Shown one piece after another: positions 7,172-15,993 of a DNA stretch of 64,000 bases (positions within the stretch are counted from its first letter, which is position 1; each line of letters starts with the position of its first letter). Under the pieces are notes generated by a model. It made no database searches. It had not been told where the DNA came from and saw only the letters and a program-made list of their open reading frames with translations. Both the position numbers and the translations under genes were made by a program. The stretch spans positions 124,001 through 188,000 of the forward strand of contig NZ_BAABCA010000002.1 in NCBI RefSeq assembly GCF_039538365.1. Reading direction: 5' to 3'. The stretch comes from Postechiella marina (lineage in GTDB: Bacteria; Bacteroidota; Bacteroidia; Flavobacteriales; Flavobacteriaceae).

Positions 7172-8074
7172 TTAACCAAACTGTTTATAATCTTTTAATT
7201 TTCGTGGGCCTTCTAGCAATATTCTCACTATTTGTAATGTCCCATCTTCTCGTGTAGCAATTTGCCATTTAATTAAAGATATTTCGCCATTTTCTATCTC
7301 GATACCTGTTATACTTCTTGGGTGTACACAACTTCCATCATTAAAAAACGCTATATCTCCAGGTTCTGGAAAACGCGGTCTGTGTGTATGTCCAACAATG
7401 GTTAAAAGATTATTATTTTCTGTAATCCACTTTTTTGTTCTGCGTTCTACCTTAATTAACTCTGTGTAGTTTTTGGCAGGACTCGTAGGATCTGCAATAC
7501 CCATAACATTTAAGGGTTTCCAAAGCACACGCACCATAAAACGACTCCATTTCCAGAAAATATAATTCCACCAATCTGCCTGATGCCCATGTGCCAAAAA
7601 CACCTCTTGCCCACTAGAACTATGTTTTAAAATAATACCTTCATGGTACTTTATGTCTTTAAAAAGCTCGACATCTTTCCCTGTTTTAGGATCGAAATAA
7701 GTAGACAGGTGTTTTTTTACATAATTGGAATCTCTATAAACCATATCATGATTTCCCCATATCATGTGCAACCTATTATCTTTATGAAAAAGTTTCATTA
7801 ACATGTACACATTTTTGTGTGCATTTAATATAGAACCAAAAGAAATATTTTCCCAAAGTTCATCTCCATCACCCAATTCGCAATATTGAAAACCTTCTTT
7901 ATAATAATGCTTTAAAGCGTGAAAATAAATGTTACGGTTATTAGCAAAATCGTCTGCAAAACTATTATCTCCCCTATGGCAATCGCTAAAAAGTACAAAT
8001 TTACTTTGGTCATCAAAATCTATAATTTTAGCATTTTTATAAGCGGCATCTAATCTTTTTTTAGCTGAAAACAT
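7172..8074 (-). CDS. Calcineurin-like metallophosphoesterase
   Basis: The 300-residue protein has all five metal-binding blocks of the family: FSDCHRGD, GDGDELWE, WGNHDM, LAHGHQADW and VGHTHRPRF. These coordinate two metal ions that hydrolyse phosphate esters. The arrangement is reminiscent of LpxH-like UDP-diacylglucosamine hydrolases, but it is longer than LpxH and the substrate is not determined. No signal peptide is visible, so it is cytoplasmic. It is upstream of DUF1853 on the same strand. Confidence 0.88.
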   Translation of the reverse strand: MFSAKKRLDAAYKNAKIIDFDDQSKFVLFSDCHRGDNSFADDFANNRNIYFHALKHYYKEGFQYCELGDGDELWENISFGSILNAHKNVYMLMKLFHKDNRLHMIWGNHDMVYRDSNYVKKHLSTYFDPKTGKDVELFKDIKYHEGIILKHSSSGQEVFLAHGHQADWWNYIFWKWSRFMVRVLWKPLNVMGIADPTSPAKNYTELIKVERRTKKWITENNNLLTIVGHTHRPRFPEPGDIAFFNDGSCVHPRSITGIEIENGEISLIKWQIATREDGTLQIVRILLEGPRKLKDYKQFG

Positions 8075-8194
8075 ATATTTATTCTTGCCTCAAACCATTG
8101 ATATTAATAATACCAATAGTTTTTTATTAAAGTTTGTGTTTTTTATGTGGTTAAAGCTAGTGATATTTTTAATTGTTTTGTTATTTAACAACCA

Positions 8195-8935
8195 TTACTC
8201 TTCTATTTTTTCTTCTGCTAAAGGAATTATTAAATCTACAAACTGCCCATATGCTAAGCCTGACGGATGTAGCCCGTCTGACGCGACTAAATTAGGTTGC
8301 TCTAGGCCTTCTCTAGTAATATCTGTAATATAAACGTAACTAATGTCGTGGGTTTGACAAAAATTATATATAAAATTATTATAAACATCGATTGCGCTAG
8401 ATATGGATTGGTTTCCTTGTCCAAAAGGAGTATATGCGTAATCTGGAATGGATATAATGATAACTTTTTCTTTTTTGCCTTTAGCAAATTTAATAGCTGA
8501 AGCAACAAGTTCTGAAAACTCTGTTTCAAAAGTTTTAAAAGGCACGCCTTGATACTGATTGTTTACTCCAATTAAAAGAGTAACTAGATCTTGATCTGTA
8601 CCAATATTTGAATTTGCTATAGCTTGTTTTAGTACAGATGTTGTCCATCCTGTTTGCGCAATAATTTCGAGATCTATATCTATATTACTTATTTTATTAA
8701 GTAAACGACTTTTAAGTTGTTCTGGAAACCTACATGTTTTGCAAACACTTTCGCCTATGGTGTAACTATCTCCTAAAGAAAGTATTTTTAGCGTTGGGTT
8801 ACTGCTTAAAATAATTTCGGGTTCTGGCTCTTGCTCTTCAAATACAGTAATAGTGTCTTGTTTTTCTATTACCGACTCGCTTTGGCAACTAATATATAAA
8901 AAGCCAAAGAGTATAATTAATAAACACCTTTTCAT
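8195..8935 (-). CDS. SGNH/GDSL-family esterase lipoprotein
   Basis: The 246-residue protein starts with a lipoprotein signal peptide (lipobox YISC, C17). The SGNH blocks are present: LSLGDSYTIGES with nucleophile S57, IGVNNQYQG, and the C-terminal SDGLHPSG with the catalytic Asp-x-x-His. Such enzymes hydrolyse carboxyl or acyl esters on sugars and lipids. Membrane anchoring outside the cytoplasm suggests a role in glycan or lipid deacylation. The substrate is unknown. Confidence 0.9.
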   Translation of the reverse strand: MKRCLLIILFGFLYISCQSESVIEKQDTITVFEEQEPEPEIILSSNPTLKILSLGDSYTIGESVCKTCRFPEQLKSRLLNKISNIDIDLEIIAQTGWTTSVLKQAIANSNIGTDQDLVTLLIGVNNQYQGVPFKTFETEFSELVASAIKFAKGKKEKVIIISIPDYAYTPFGQGNQSISSAIDVYNNFIYNFCQTHDISYVYITDITREGLEQPNLVASDGLHPSGLAYGQFVDLIIPLAEEKIEE

Positions 8936-8972
8936 TTTTTTTACTTAAATATACAAATTAGATATGGCACAT

Positions 8973-9004
8973 AAAAAAAGCTCCTATTAAAGGAGCTTTT
9001 TTTA
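8973..9004 (-). terminator. Terminator of the 9.0-12.5 kb cluster
   Basis: An A/T-flanked hairpin (AAAGCTCCT / AGGAGCTTT with a short loop) is followed by a T-run on the - strand. It lies just after the SDR stop at 9024 and before the SGNH esterase start. Confidence 0.8.
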
Positions 9005-9023
9005 ATATCTATATACACCTTAA

Positions 9024-9743
9024 TTAAGGATTTGTAGACCATAATGCTGCACCTTTTAACATGGCTCTTCTTGGTAATTTTAAACCTGCCATAATTAAAG
9101 CAGCAAAATCTTCTGGTTGCAAAACATTATCATTATCGCCTTTGCTTAACATGCCTAAACCAATTGTCATATCAGACTCTATAGTACTAGGTGTTAATGT
9201 ATTTACTCGAATATTGTTTTTTCTAACCTCCTTCATTAAAGATTCAGACAAACCTATAACTGCAAATTTAGAAGCAGAATAAGCCGAAATATTAGCATTT
9301 CCATTTAAACCAGCTGTAGAAGACACATTAATAATATCGCCTTCATTTTTATTAATTAAATGCGGTAATACCTCTTTAGTTACATAATACATACCCATAA
9401 CGTTGGTTTGTATTATTTGACTCCACTGCTCTACTGGCATTTCTGTAAAAGAACCAATAGCTGCAATTCCTGCATTATTAACTAATATATCTACTCCGTT
9501 TAAATCATCTATAATACTTTTAATACTAGTTTTTACAGCTTCGTAGTTACCTACATCAAAAACAGAATATATAGCCTTAACACCAAAAGCTTCAAGCTCT
9601 TTAACTGTTTCCTTCAAAGCAGTTTCGTTTCTTCCAGTAATAGCTACATCTATACCCTCTTTAGCAAACGCAATGGCTGTTGCTTTACCTAAACCTCTGC
9701 TTCCGCCTGTAATAATTGCTTTTTTATTTTTTAAATCACTCAT
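9024..9743 (-). CDS. SDR oxidoreductase (3-ketoacyl-ACP reductase-like)
   Basis: This 239-residue classical SDR has the cofactor motif TGGSRGLG, the NNAG block (VNNAGIAAIG), the serine block INVSSTAG, and catalytic YSASK. These support NAD(P)-dependent reduction of a ketone or oxidation of an alcohol. It resembles FabG, but being the last gene of a Crp regulator-HbpS-propeller cluster it likely acts on a specialised substrate. It starts 15 bp after the propeller gene stop. Confidence 0.9.
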   Translation of the reverse strand: MSDLKNKKAIITGGSRGLGKATAIAFAKEGIDVAITGRNETALKETVKELEAFGVKAIYSVFDVGNYEAVKTSIKSIIDDLNGVDILVNNAGIAAIGSFTEMPVEQWSQIIQTNVMGMYYVTKEVLPHLINKNEGDIINVSSTAGLNGNANISAYSASKFAVIGLSESLMKEVRKNNIRVNTLTPSTIESDMTIGLGMLSKGDNDNVLQPEDFAALIMAGLKLPRRAMLKGAALWSTNP

Positions 9744-9758
9744 TATTTTCTTTTGTTT

Positions 9759-11282
9759 TTAATTTTCTTTAGTCCAATAATCCATCACTAAAGCGTCTGC
9801 AAAAAATTGAGCATAATTATTTAAAAGTGCTAAATGCGCTTCATGAAACAAATACACCTCTCTTGCATGCTCGTCTTTAAACGTAATTACAAACGTATGG
9901 GTAAGTCCTTTAGTATGCCCTTCTGTACTATCATTTAACCCCCATTCGAAACTAGCAACGGTTGGTATTTTATTTTTTAAATCTACAAAAGCATTAACAG
10001 CTTCGTTTACTTGAGCCTCTGTAGCATCTTCCTTGTATTTTAAATGCACGATGTGCTTTATAACTTTGTTTTCTCTATTAATTTTTGGCCCCAATTTATA
10101 ACTTACTAATTTACCAAAATCGAACCTATTTGATCCTGCTAGCAAAAAGTTATCGTCTCCTATTTTATGAGACTTTAATCCGTAATAAATAGAGAATCCG
10201 GTTTCTAAATAATTTGTAGGGCTTAAAACACCATCTTTATTCAATTTTAAAAGTTGAATACTAGCATCGTCTCTTGTACCAACTGCTAAAATGGCTTCGT
10301 TATCATTTACAGAAACAATTTCTATTCTTGTTTGTCCTTGTAACTTAGAGTTTTCGTCATCCTTTAAAACAAAGTGAGGCACTAAAGCTCCTTTACTATT
10401 TATTTTAAAAACACTAACACCATCTCCATGGTATTTAAAGTCTTTGTTTTTAATAAAATTCGGAGCATAATCATAATATTTATGATGTCTATGTCCCACA
10501 ACAACATATTTATTGTTACCAAATGTAACACCAGTAACTGGGTATGCACCTGTTAAATACCTATCTGTTGTATTATCACTTATGTTATTAACGTTTTTAA
10601 ATTTACCATTTTCGTAAACTCTAAAACTACTTACTCCATTATCTTGAAATCCGCCAGTATACAAATACGTTTTTCCTTTAATTTTATGGGTAAACATACC
10701 AATAATACCATCTGTATGAATTTTATCATTGTCTTTCATAGATTGTACAAGTGTTAACTTTCCATCATCATGTATTTTAAAACAGGTTAAACCTGGGTCC
10801 TCTCTTTCTAAGCCACCAACAAAAAGATAGGATGCTTTTTTCATGTGAACAACTTGCAACGTAATTACGGTTTTTAAGTGTACAGCATCACTATCTTTTA
10901 CCATAAACACCTGTTCTAAAGATCCGTTGTCTAAAATTTTAAAAACCTCTACAGCATCGCCATGTTTATTTCCAACAAATAAAAAATCAGTTCCGTTAAT
11001 ATTATCTGCTACCAAACCTCTTCCTGGTCCTTTTTCTTTATACAATTTATGGCTGCTTACTGTTGTTAAAGCACCGTCTTTATTTAAGCTAAAAACATCT
11101 ACATTACCAGCTCCACCAGTATACACGTAGTGTTTTCCATTCTTCTCATAACTAGTAACACTTACCGTGTTTTTGGCTGTTAGGTTTTTAAAATCTTTTC
11201 TGTAAAGCATAGCATTATCTGTAACTTGAGCAAAACAAATATGCGATACTATTAATGTTAAAATTAGAATTATATTCTTCAT
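9759..11282 (-). CDS. Secreted beta-propeller protein fused to a C-terminal Dabb domain
   Basis: From the ATG at 11282 the 507-residue protein has a cleavable signal peptide (NIILILTLIVSHICFAQ). Residues about 30-400 contain repeated propeller strands (YVYTGGAGNVDVFSLNKDG, FLFVGNKHGDAVEVF, YLFVGGLEREDPGL). The last 100 residues are a Dabb (stress-responsive alpha-beta barrel) domain: IKHIVHLKYKEDATEAQVNE, VASFEWGLNDSTEGHTKG, then THTFVITFKDEHAREVY. Dabb domains usually form dimeric barrels that bind small hydrophobic or aromatic ligands. A secreted fusion of this kind is unusual. An in-frame ATG upstream at 11303 is less likely because it adds charged residues before the signal peptide. Confidence 0.8.
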   Translation of the reverse strand: MKNIILILTLIVSHICFAQVTDNAMLYRKDFKNLTAKNTVSVTSYEKNGKHYVYTGGAGNVDVFSLNKDGALTTVSSHKLYKEKGPGRGLVADNINGTDFLFVGNKHGDAVEVFKILDNGSLEQVFMVKDSDAVHLKTVITLQVVHMKKASYLFVGGLEREDPGLTCFKIHDDGKLTLVQSMKDNDKIHTDGIIGMFTHKIKGKTYLYTGGFQDNGVSSFRVYENGKFKNVNNISDNTTDRYLTGAYPVTGVTFGNNKYVVVGHRHHKYYDYAPNFIKNKDFKYHGDGVSVFKINSKGALVPHFVLKDDENSKLQGQTRIEIVSVNDNEAILAVGTRDDASIQLLKLNKDGVLSPTNYLETGFSIYYGLKSHKIGDDNFLLAGSNRFDFGKLVSYKLGPKINRENKVIKHIVHLKYKEDATEAQVNEAVNAFVDLKNKIPTVASFEWGLNDSTEGHTKGLTHTFVITFKDEHAREVYLFHEAHLALLNNYAQFFADALVMDYWTKEN

Positions 11283-11314
11283 GATTTTTAGTCTTTTTTT
11301 CAAAATGTAATAGA

Positions 11315-11803
11315 TTAATTTAAAATAGATTTTGCACCAATAGTAGCAATAGCTCTATCCTGCTCTATAGTGCCACCACTAACACCAATAGCTCCAATAA
11401 TTTTTCCCTCTTTGTTTTTAATTGGTAGCCCGCCAGGAAACGATACTAAGCCATTATTACTTAACTCTATATTATAAATAATACCTCCTGGTTGTGTTAA
11501 CTCGCCCAACTCTCCAGTATCTATATTAAAATACCTTGCAGTTTTTGCTTTTTTTATAGCTACATCTATACTGCCTAAATAAGATTCGTCCATTCTAATA
11601 AATGCTTTTAAGTTAGCACCAGCATCTACTACAGCTATATTAACTAAAACGTTATTCTCTTCTGCACTTTTCTTTGCTGCAAGAAGCGCTTTAAAAGCCT
11701 CGTTATCTGTAATATCGTTAGTTATTTGTGCTTGTAATGTATTTGATAATAGCGCTAAAATTAAAGTTATAACACCAATTTTTAATTGTTTGAATAAATT
11801 CAT
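11315..11803 (-). CDS. Secreted GlcG/HbpS family (haem-degrading-like) protein
   Basis: With the ATG at 11803 the 162-residue protein has a signal peptide (IGVITLILALLSNTLQAQ) followed by a GlcG/HbpS domain: NVLVNIAVVDAGANLKAFIRMDESYLGS, a KAKTARYF helix, FPGGLPIK and IGAIGVSGGTIEQD. Members bind haem, corrinoids or other cofactors, or accompany oxidases; the exact role varies. The frame extends to 11872, but those codons lack a plausible N-terminus. It is between the Crp-type regulator and the propeller-Dabb gene. Confidence 0.85.
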   Translation of the reverse strand: MNLFKQLKIGVITLILALLSNTLQAQITNDITDNEAFKALLAAKKSAEENNVLVNIAVVDAGANLKAFIRMDESYLGSIDVAIKKAKTARYFNIDTGELGELTQPGGIIYNIELSNNGLVSFPGGLPIKNKEGKIIGAIGVSGGTIEQDRAIATIGAKSILN

Positions 11804-11883
11804 AATAAGTTTATATAGTTTGTAAAAACAAAAATTATAAACCTTTATGAGAAAACAGTTGAACAAGTTCAATTTGGCAAAAT

Positions 11884-12456
11884 TTATGACTGTTTTTTTA
11901 TTTTACTTAAAAATTCGTGAGTAATGCCTAAATAACTAGCAATTTGTTTATCTGTAAGTTTTGAAGCTATAGTTGGATAGGTATTTGAAAAATGAAGATA
12001 ACGCGATTTGGCAGTTTCGCATTGGTTTCTAATTAAACGACGTTGCCACGACACTAATGCTTTTTGTGACATAACTCTAAATAGTTTTTCTACTATGGGC
12101 AGCGCTTCGTAAAGGGCCAATTTCTCTGTTCTGTTAATTAAGAGCACCTCGCTATCTTCTAAAGCTTGAATGTTTAAATGAGACGGTGTTTGGTTCATAA
12201 AACTATCAATATCCATAAGCCACCAATCTTTGGCTGCAAAATACAAGGTGTTTTCGTTTCCCTTTTTATCAATGGTAAAAACTCTAAAGCAACCTTCTAA
12301 AACAAAACCTTCGTATTTAAAAATACTACCTTGAGTAAGTAAAAACTCTTTTTTCTTTATATGTTGAGGCTTAAAAAACCTTGATATATGATTCAAATCT
12401 TTATCTGAAATTTGAATATTTTTTTGAATATTTTTCTTTAACGCTTGGTACAACAT
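11884..12456 (-). CDS. Crp/Fnr-family transcriptional regulator
   Basis: The 190-residue protein has an N-terminal cyclic-nucleotide-binding-like beta-barrel (FFKPQHIKKKEFLLTQGSIFKYEGFVLEGCFRVF) and a dimerisation helix. A short C-terminal helix-turn-helix (LTDKQIASYLGITHEFLSKIKKQ) ends the protein, as in many Bacteroidota members. No Fnr-type cysteine cluster is seen. It heads the four-gene cluster on the - strand and is divergent from the PAS-LuxR gene across about 100 bp, so it probably controls one or both. Confidence 0.88.
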   Translation of the reverse strand: MLYQALKKNIQKNIQISDKDLNHISRFFKPQHIKKKEFLLTQGSIFKYEGFVLEGCFRVFTIDKKGNENTLYFAAKDWWLMDIDSFMNQTPSHLNIQALEDSEVLLINRTEKLALYEALPIVEKLFRVMSQKALVSWQRRLIRNQCETAKSRYLHFSNTYPTIASKLTDKQIASYLGITHEFLSKIKKQS

Positions 12457-12558
12457 TGTAAATTATGACAATAAAATAAATTTAAAGATATGTTTTTATT
12501 TTTGATAGTGAAATTAAATACTTTACCTTACTAGACTATTCTCCCAAAGAATTTTAAT

Positions 12559-13335
12559 ATGCAACCAAAAAACACAATTGATTTATTCAAAGAAATTTTT
12601 GACTCTCATCAAGAATATAATGGTACTGTAATAGAACAACACATCCAAAAATTAAGAGAGTTAGATGTATATTTACCACCAATGGAATCTTTTTTTATTG
12701 TAACTAATACAACAAAGCAGATTTACGAATTTGTGAGTAAAAATTTTGAGTATGCCTTAGGTTTAGAAAGAGAGTTAATGAACACTATGGGTGCCCCTTA
12801 TTGGTTTTCTCACTTTCACCCAGACGATTTACCTATTTGGATGGGGGTATTAGAAGAACTTATGGTATTTACAATGACAGAGGTACCACGAGAAGAACGT
12901 AGCAAATTAAATTATACTTGGAATTTTAGAGTACGAAACTCAAAAGGTAATTATGTTAATATTTTAGAACACCAAACGCCAACTTACTTTGACGCAGCAG
13001 GAAAACCCGTTATTGGCATAGCACATTGTAGCATTGTTGGCAAAGATGAGCAACGCCCTATAATTGCTACTATAAAGAAATTAAATAACAATAACGAATA
13101 CGAAACGTTATACTACAAAAACCATTCGCAAAAACTTTTAGAAGATAATTTAAGTAATAGAGAACAAGATATTATTAGATTGTTGGCACTAAATAATACA
13201 AGCAAACAAATAGGCGAAAAGTTATTTATTAGTTCGCATACGGTTGATGTGCACCGAAAAAACATTCTTAAAAAATTAGACTTTGACTCTGTTCAAGAAT
13301 TAATACAGCATTGTTTAGTCAATCAGTTTTTTTAA
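12559..13335 (+). CDS. PAS-domain LuxR-type response regulator
   Basis: The 258-residue protein has an N-terminal PAS-like sensor fold (about residues 40-165, with WFSHFHPDDLPIW and a final PVIGIAHCSIVG strand). A C-terminal LuxR/GerE helix-turn-helix follows at about 193-250 (LSNREQDIIRLLALNNTSKQ, then ISSHTVDVHRKNILKKL). There is no receiver domain, so it would be switched by a ligand. It is divergent from the Crp-type gene of the 9.0-12.5 kb cluster and may share its control region. Confidence 0.88.
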   Translation: MQPKNTIDLFKEIFDSHQEYNGTVIEQHIQKLRELDVYLPPMESFFIVTNTTKQIYEFVSKNFEYALGLERELMNTMGAPYWFSHFHPDDLPIWMGVLEELMVFTMTEVPREERSKLNYTWNFRVRNSKGNYVNILEHQTPTYFDAAGKPVIGIAHCSIVGKDEQRPIIATIKKLNNNNEYETLYYKNHSQKLLEDNLSNREQDIIRLLALNNTSKQIGEKLFISSHTVDVHRKNILKKLDFDSVQELIQHCLVNQFF

Positions 13336-13389
13336 AAAGTAACTACCTAAAAAGCCCTCTACTTGCGTTAACAGCCTAAAAATAAAAAC

Positions 13390-14568
13390 TTATTTAAAAG
13401 CATTAAGCCCTGTAATATCTAAACCGGTTATTAATAAATGTATATCGTGAGTACCCTCATAAGTTATTACGCTTTCTAAATTCATAGAATGACGCATTAT
13501 AGAATACTCTCCAGAAATACCCATACCACCTAACATTTGTCGTGCTTCTCGAGCAATATTTATAGCCATATCTACATTGTTGCGTTTTGCCATAGATATT
13601 TGTGCAGATGTTGCTTTATTATTGTTACGAAGTGTGCCTAAGCGCCATGTTAAAAGTTGTGCTTTGGTAATTTCGGTAATCATTTCGGCCAATTTTTTTT
13701 GTTGCAATTGAAACTGACCTATGGGCTTACCAAATTGCATACGCTCTTTACTGTAACGTAAAGCGGTGTCGTAGCAATCCATAGCAGCACCAATAGCTCC
13801 CCAAGCAATGCCATAACGTGCCGAGTCTAAACAACCAAGTGGTGCACCTAAACCCGATTTGTTTGGCAATAAATTTTCTTTGGGTACTTTTACATTATCG
13901 AAAATAAGCTCGCCAGTGGCGCTTGCCCTAAGCGACCATTTATTATGTGTTTCGGGTGTTGTAAAACCTTCCATACCACGCTCTACTATAAGTCCATGAA
14001 TACGCCCAGCTTCATCTTTTGCCCAAACTACAGCCACTTGTGCAAATGGCGCATTGCTTATCCACATTTTGGCTCCATTTAGCAAATAATAATCGCCTTT
14101 ATCTTTAAAATTAGTTACCATTGCAGATGGGTTACTACCATGGTCTGGCTCGGTTAAACCAAAACACCCCATCCATTCTCCACTAGCTAATTTTGGCAAA
14201 TATTTTTGGCGTTGTTCTTCGTTTCCATATTTCCAGATAGGATACATAACTAAAGACGATTGTACCGATGCTGTAGATCTTACCCCAGAATCGCCACGCT
14301 CTATTTCTTGCATTATTAAACCATACGATATTTGATCTAAGCCTGCACCACCATACTCCATAGGAATGTATGGTCCAAAAGCACCAATACCTGCCAAACC
14401 TCCAATAATTTGTTTTGGAAACTCTGCTTTTTGAGCATAGTCTTCTATTATTGGCGACACCTCTCTCTTAACCCAAGATCTAGCTGCATCTCGAACTAGT
14501 TTGTGCTCTTCGGTTAATAAATCGTCTAAATTATAATAATCGGGTGCTTCAAATAGATCTGGTTTCAT
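13390..14568 (-). CDS. gcdH: Glutaryl-CoA dehydrogenase-type acyl-CoA dehydrogenase
   Basis: The 392-residue flavoprotein has the acyl-CoA dehydrogenase signatures CFGLTEPDHGSNPSAM and GMGISGEYSIMRHSMNLES, with the catalytic base E371 in ITYEGTHDIH. The ending THDIHLLITGLDITGLNAF is characteristic of glutaryl-CoA dehydrogenases, which convert glutaryl-CoA to crotonyl-CoA in lysine and tryptophan breakdown. Electrons would go to ETF, encoded at 53.9-55.7 kb. The gene appears to stand alone. Confidence 0.88.
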   Translation of the reverse strand: MKPDLFEAPDYYNLDDLLTEEHKLVRDAARSWVKREVSPIIEDYAQKAEFPKQIIGGLAGIGAFGPYIPMEYGGAGLDQISYGLIMQEIERGDSGVRSTASVQSSLVMYPIWKYGNEEQRQKYLPKLASGEWMGCFGLTEPDHGSNPSAMVTNFKDKGDYYLLNGAKMWISNAPFAQVAVVWAKDEAGRIHGLIVERGMEGFTTPETHNKWSLRASATGELIFDNVKVPKENLLPNKSGLGAPLGCLDSARYGIAWGAIGAAMDCYDTALRYSKERMQFGKPIGQFQLQQKKLAEMITEITKAQLLTWRLGTLRNNNKATSAQISMAKRNNVDMAINIAREARQMLGGMGISGEYSIMRHSMNLESVITYEGTHDIHLLITGLDITGLNAFK

Positions 14569-14671
14569 AAAGACTAAATTAAATATTGATACAAAATAAT
14601 TAACAAACCCAGCTTTTTATTAAGGATTTATCATTATAATATCTCAAATTTAATTAATCTTAATTTATTCT

Positions 14672-15388
14672 TTACATTTTTAGGTAAAAATTTTTGGTAA
14701 GATTAATATAATCTTCTGTATATTGATGTCTATCTGTTTCTATTATAAGGTTTTCAATTTTTATTTCGCTTTCGCAAAAAGAACACTCTAGCAGACTTCT
14801 TTTTATTTCGGAATTAGGGCTTCCCTTTACTCTTAATATTTTATTTGGATACAGCTTTCTTTTTGATGCCAATTCTATAAATTTAGCCTCTTCTTTAAAC
14901 GGAATAATAACCGCAAATTTACCCTGTTCTGTTAATAATTTTGAAGCACTATCTATTAAATGATTAAAAGGTAAAGCATCCTGAAACCTTGCTATATCGC
15001 GCTTTTGGTTATCGGTTTTATAATTTTCAGAATAAAATGGCGGGTTAGAAACTATTAGTTCGTATTTATCATCTATCTCGTCTACAAACTCATCCAAGCC
15101 CGCATGATAACAAAATAAGCGATCTCCCCATGGTGAGGTTTCAAAATTATCGACACATTGCTCGTAAGCATCGTCGTCTATCTCTATAGCATCTATAACC
15201 TCTGCATTACTACGTTGTGCTAGCATTAAGCCAATAATACCTGTACCAGCCCCAATATCTAAAATTGCAAACGGATTGTTCTCTACAGATACCCAAGCAC
15301 CTAATAATACACCATCTGTGCCTATTTTCATGGCACACCTATCTTGGTTTACACTAAACTGTTTAAAAACAAAGGGCTTTCTAGACAT
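14672..15388 (-). CDS. trmN6: tRNA1(Val) adenine-37 N6-methyltransferase (TrmN6/YfiC)
   Basis: The 238-residue protein has an S-adenosylmethionine-binding motif ILDIGAGTGIIGLMLAQRS and the N6-adenine methyltransferase motif NPPF (VSNPPFYSENY). The N-terminal FKQFSVNQDRCAMKIGTDGVLLGAW is typical of YfiC/TrmN6, which methylates A37 of tRNA1Val. It is preceded by gcdH on the same strand but separated by about 100 bp. Confidence 0.9.
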   Translation of the reverse strand: MSRKPFVFKQFSVNQDRCAMKIGTDGVLLGAWVSVENNPFAILDIGAGTGIIGLMLAQRSNAEVIDAIEIDDDAYEQCVDNFETSPWGDRLFCYHAGLDEFVDEIDDKYELIVSNPPFYSENYKTDNQKRDIARFQDALPFNHLIDSASKLLTEQGKFAVIIPFKEEAKFIELASKRKLYPNKILRVKGSPNSEIKRSLLECSFCESEIKIENLIIETDRHQYTEDYINLTKNFYLKM

Positions 15389-15530
15389 ATTACAATTTTT
15401 AAGATATTGGCAATACTATAAATAAAATGTTAAAAACAGCTAAAGTATGTTAAATAATATACTATCAACATCCAATTAGGGTTATTACCTACGTATATAT
15501 TTTTTTAATGTTGAACTAAAACATAATATT

Positions 15531-15989
15531 TTGGGAGTAAAACGCTATGATAGAATTTTAATAAAACTGAATGATTTATTTGTAATGAATCATCAGTTAG
15601 AAGAAACGTTTGCTAAAGTACAAGACAACGTTGAAGACCGCAATTTACAATCTTTTGTTAAACAAAAAATTATTGAAAGAAACCAATTTGGCGAATCTTT
15701 AGAAAATGAGTTAAAAAAACTTGAAACAAAAACTAATAACTCTTTAGTATTAGCTAGAAGAAATGGCCTTAAAAAATTCAATTTTAAAAGGTTATTAAAT
15801 TTTAATGATGATATTGATTTACTTAAACAGGTTTATAAAATGATGCAATTAAGCGTTAAAAAATATAACGAATTACTCATGGAAATGCATTTACCTTTAT
15901 CACTTTGCAAACTATTAATTAAGCAAAGAGATAGAATTCAAAATTCTTTAGAGGTTATGCAAAGAGAAACAGCTATTGCAATTACATAA
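15531..15989 (+). CDS. DUF2383-like helical-bundle protein
   Basis: The 152-residue protein is almost wholly helical and charged, with no signal peptide. The run DRILIKLNDLFVMNHQLEETF followed by KQKIIERNQFGESLENELKKLE resembles the ferritin-like DUF2383 four-helix bundle often linked to stress. The start is uncertain: TTG at 15531 keeps the first family-like helix, while the next ATG at 15585 would cut it. Function unknown. Confidence 0.65.
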   Translation: MGVKRYDRILIKLNDLFVMNHQLEETFAKVQDNVEDRNLQSFVKQKIIERNQFGESLENELKKLETKTNNSLVLARRNGLKKFNFKRLLNFNDDIDLLKQVYKMMQLSVKKYNELLMEMHLPLSLCKLLIKQRDRIQNSLEVMQRETAIAIT

Positions 15990-15993
15990 GGTG

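Noticed and set aside
8085..8333. 82-codon + strand frame between the phosphoesterase and SGNH genes
   Set aside because: Its second half is the complement of the SGNH esterase gene; the first half is a hydrophobic A/T-rich run that reads as a leader region of the phosphoesterase.
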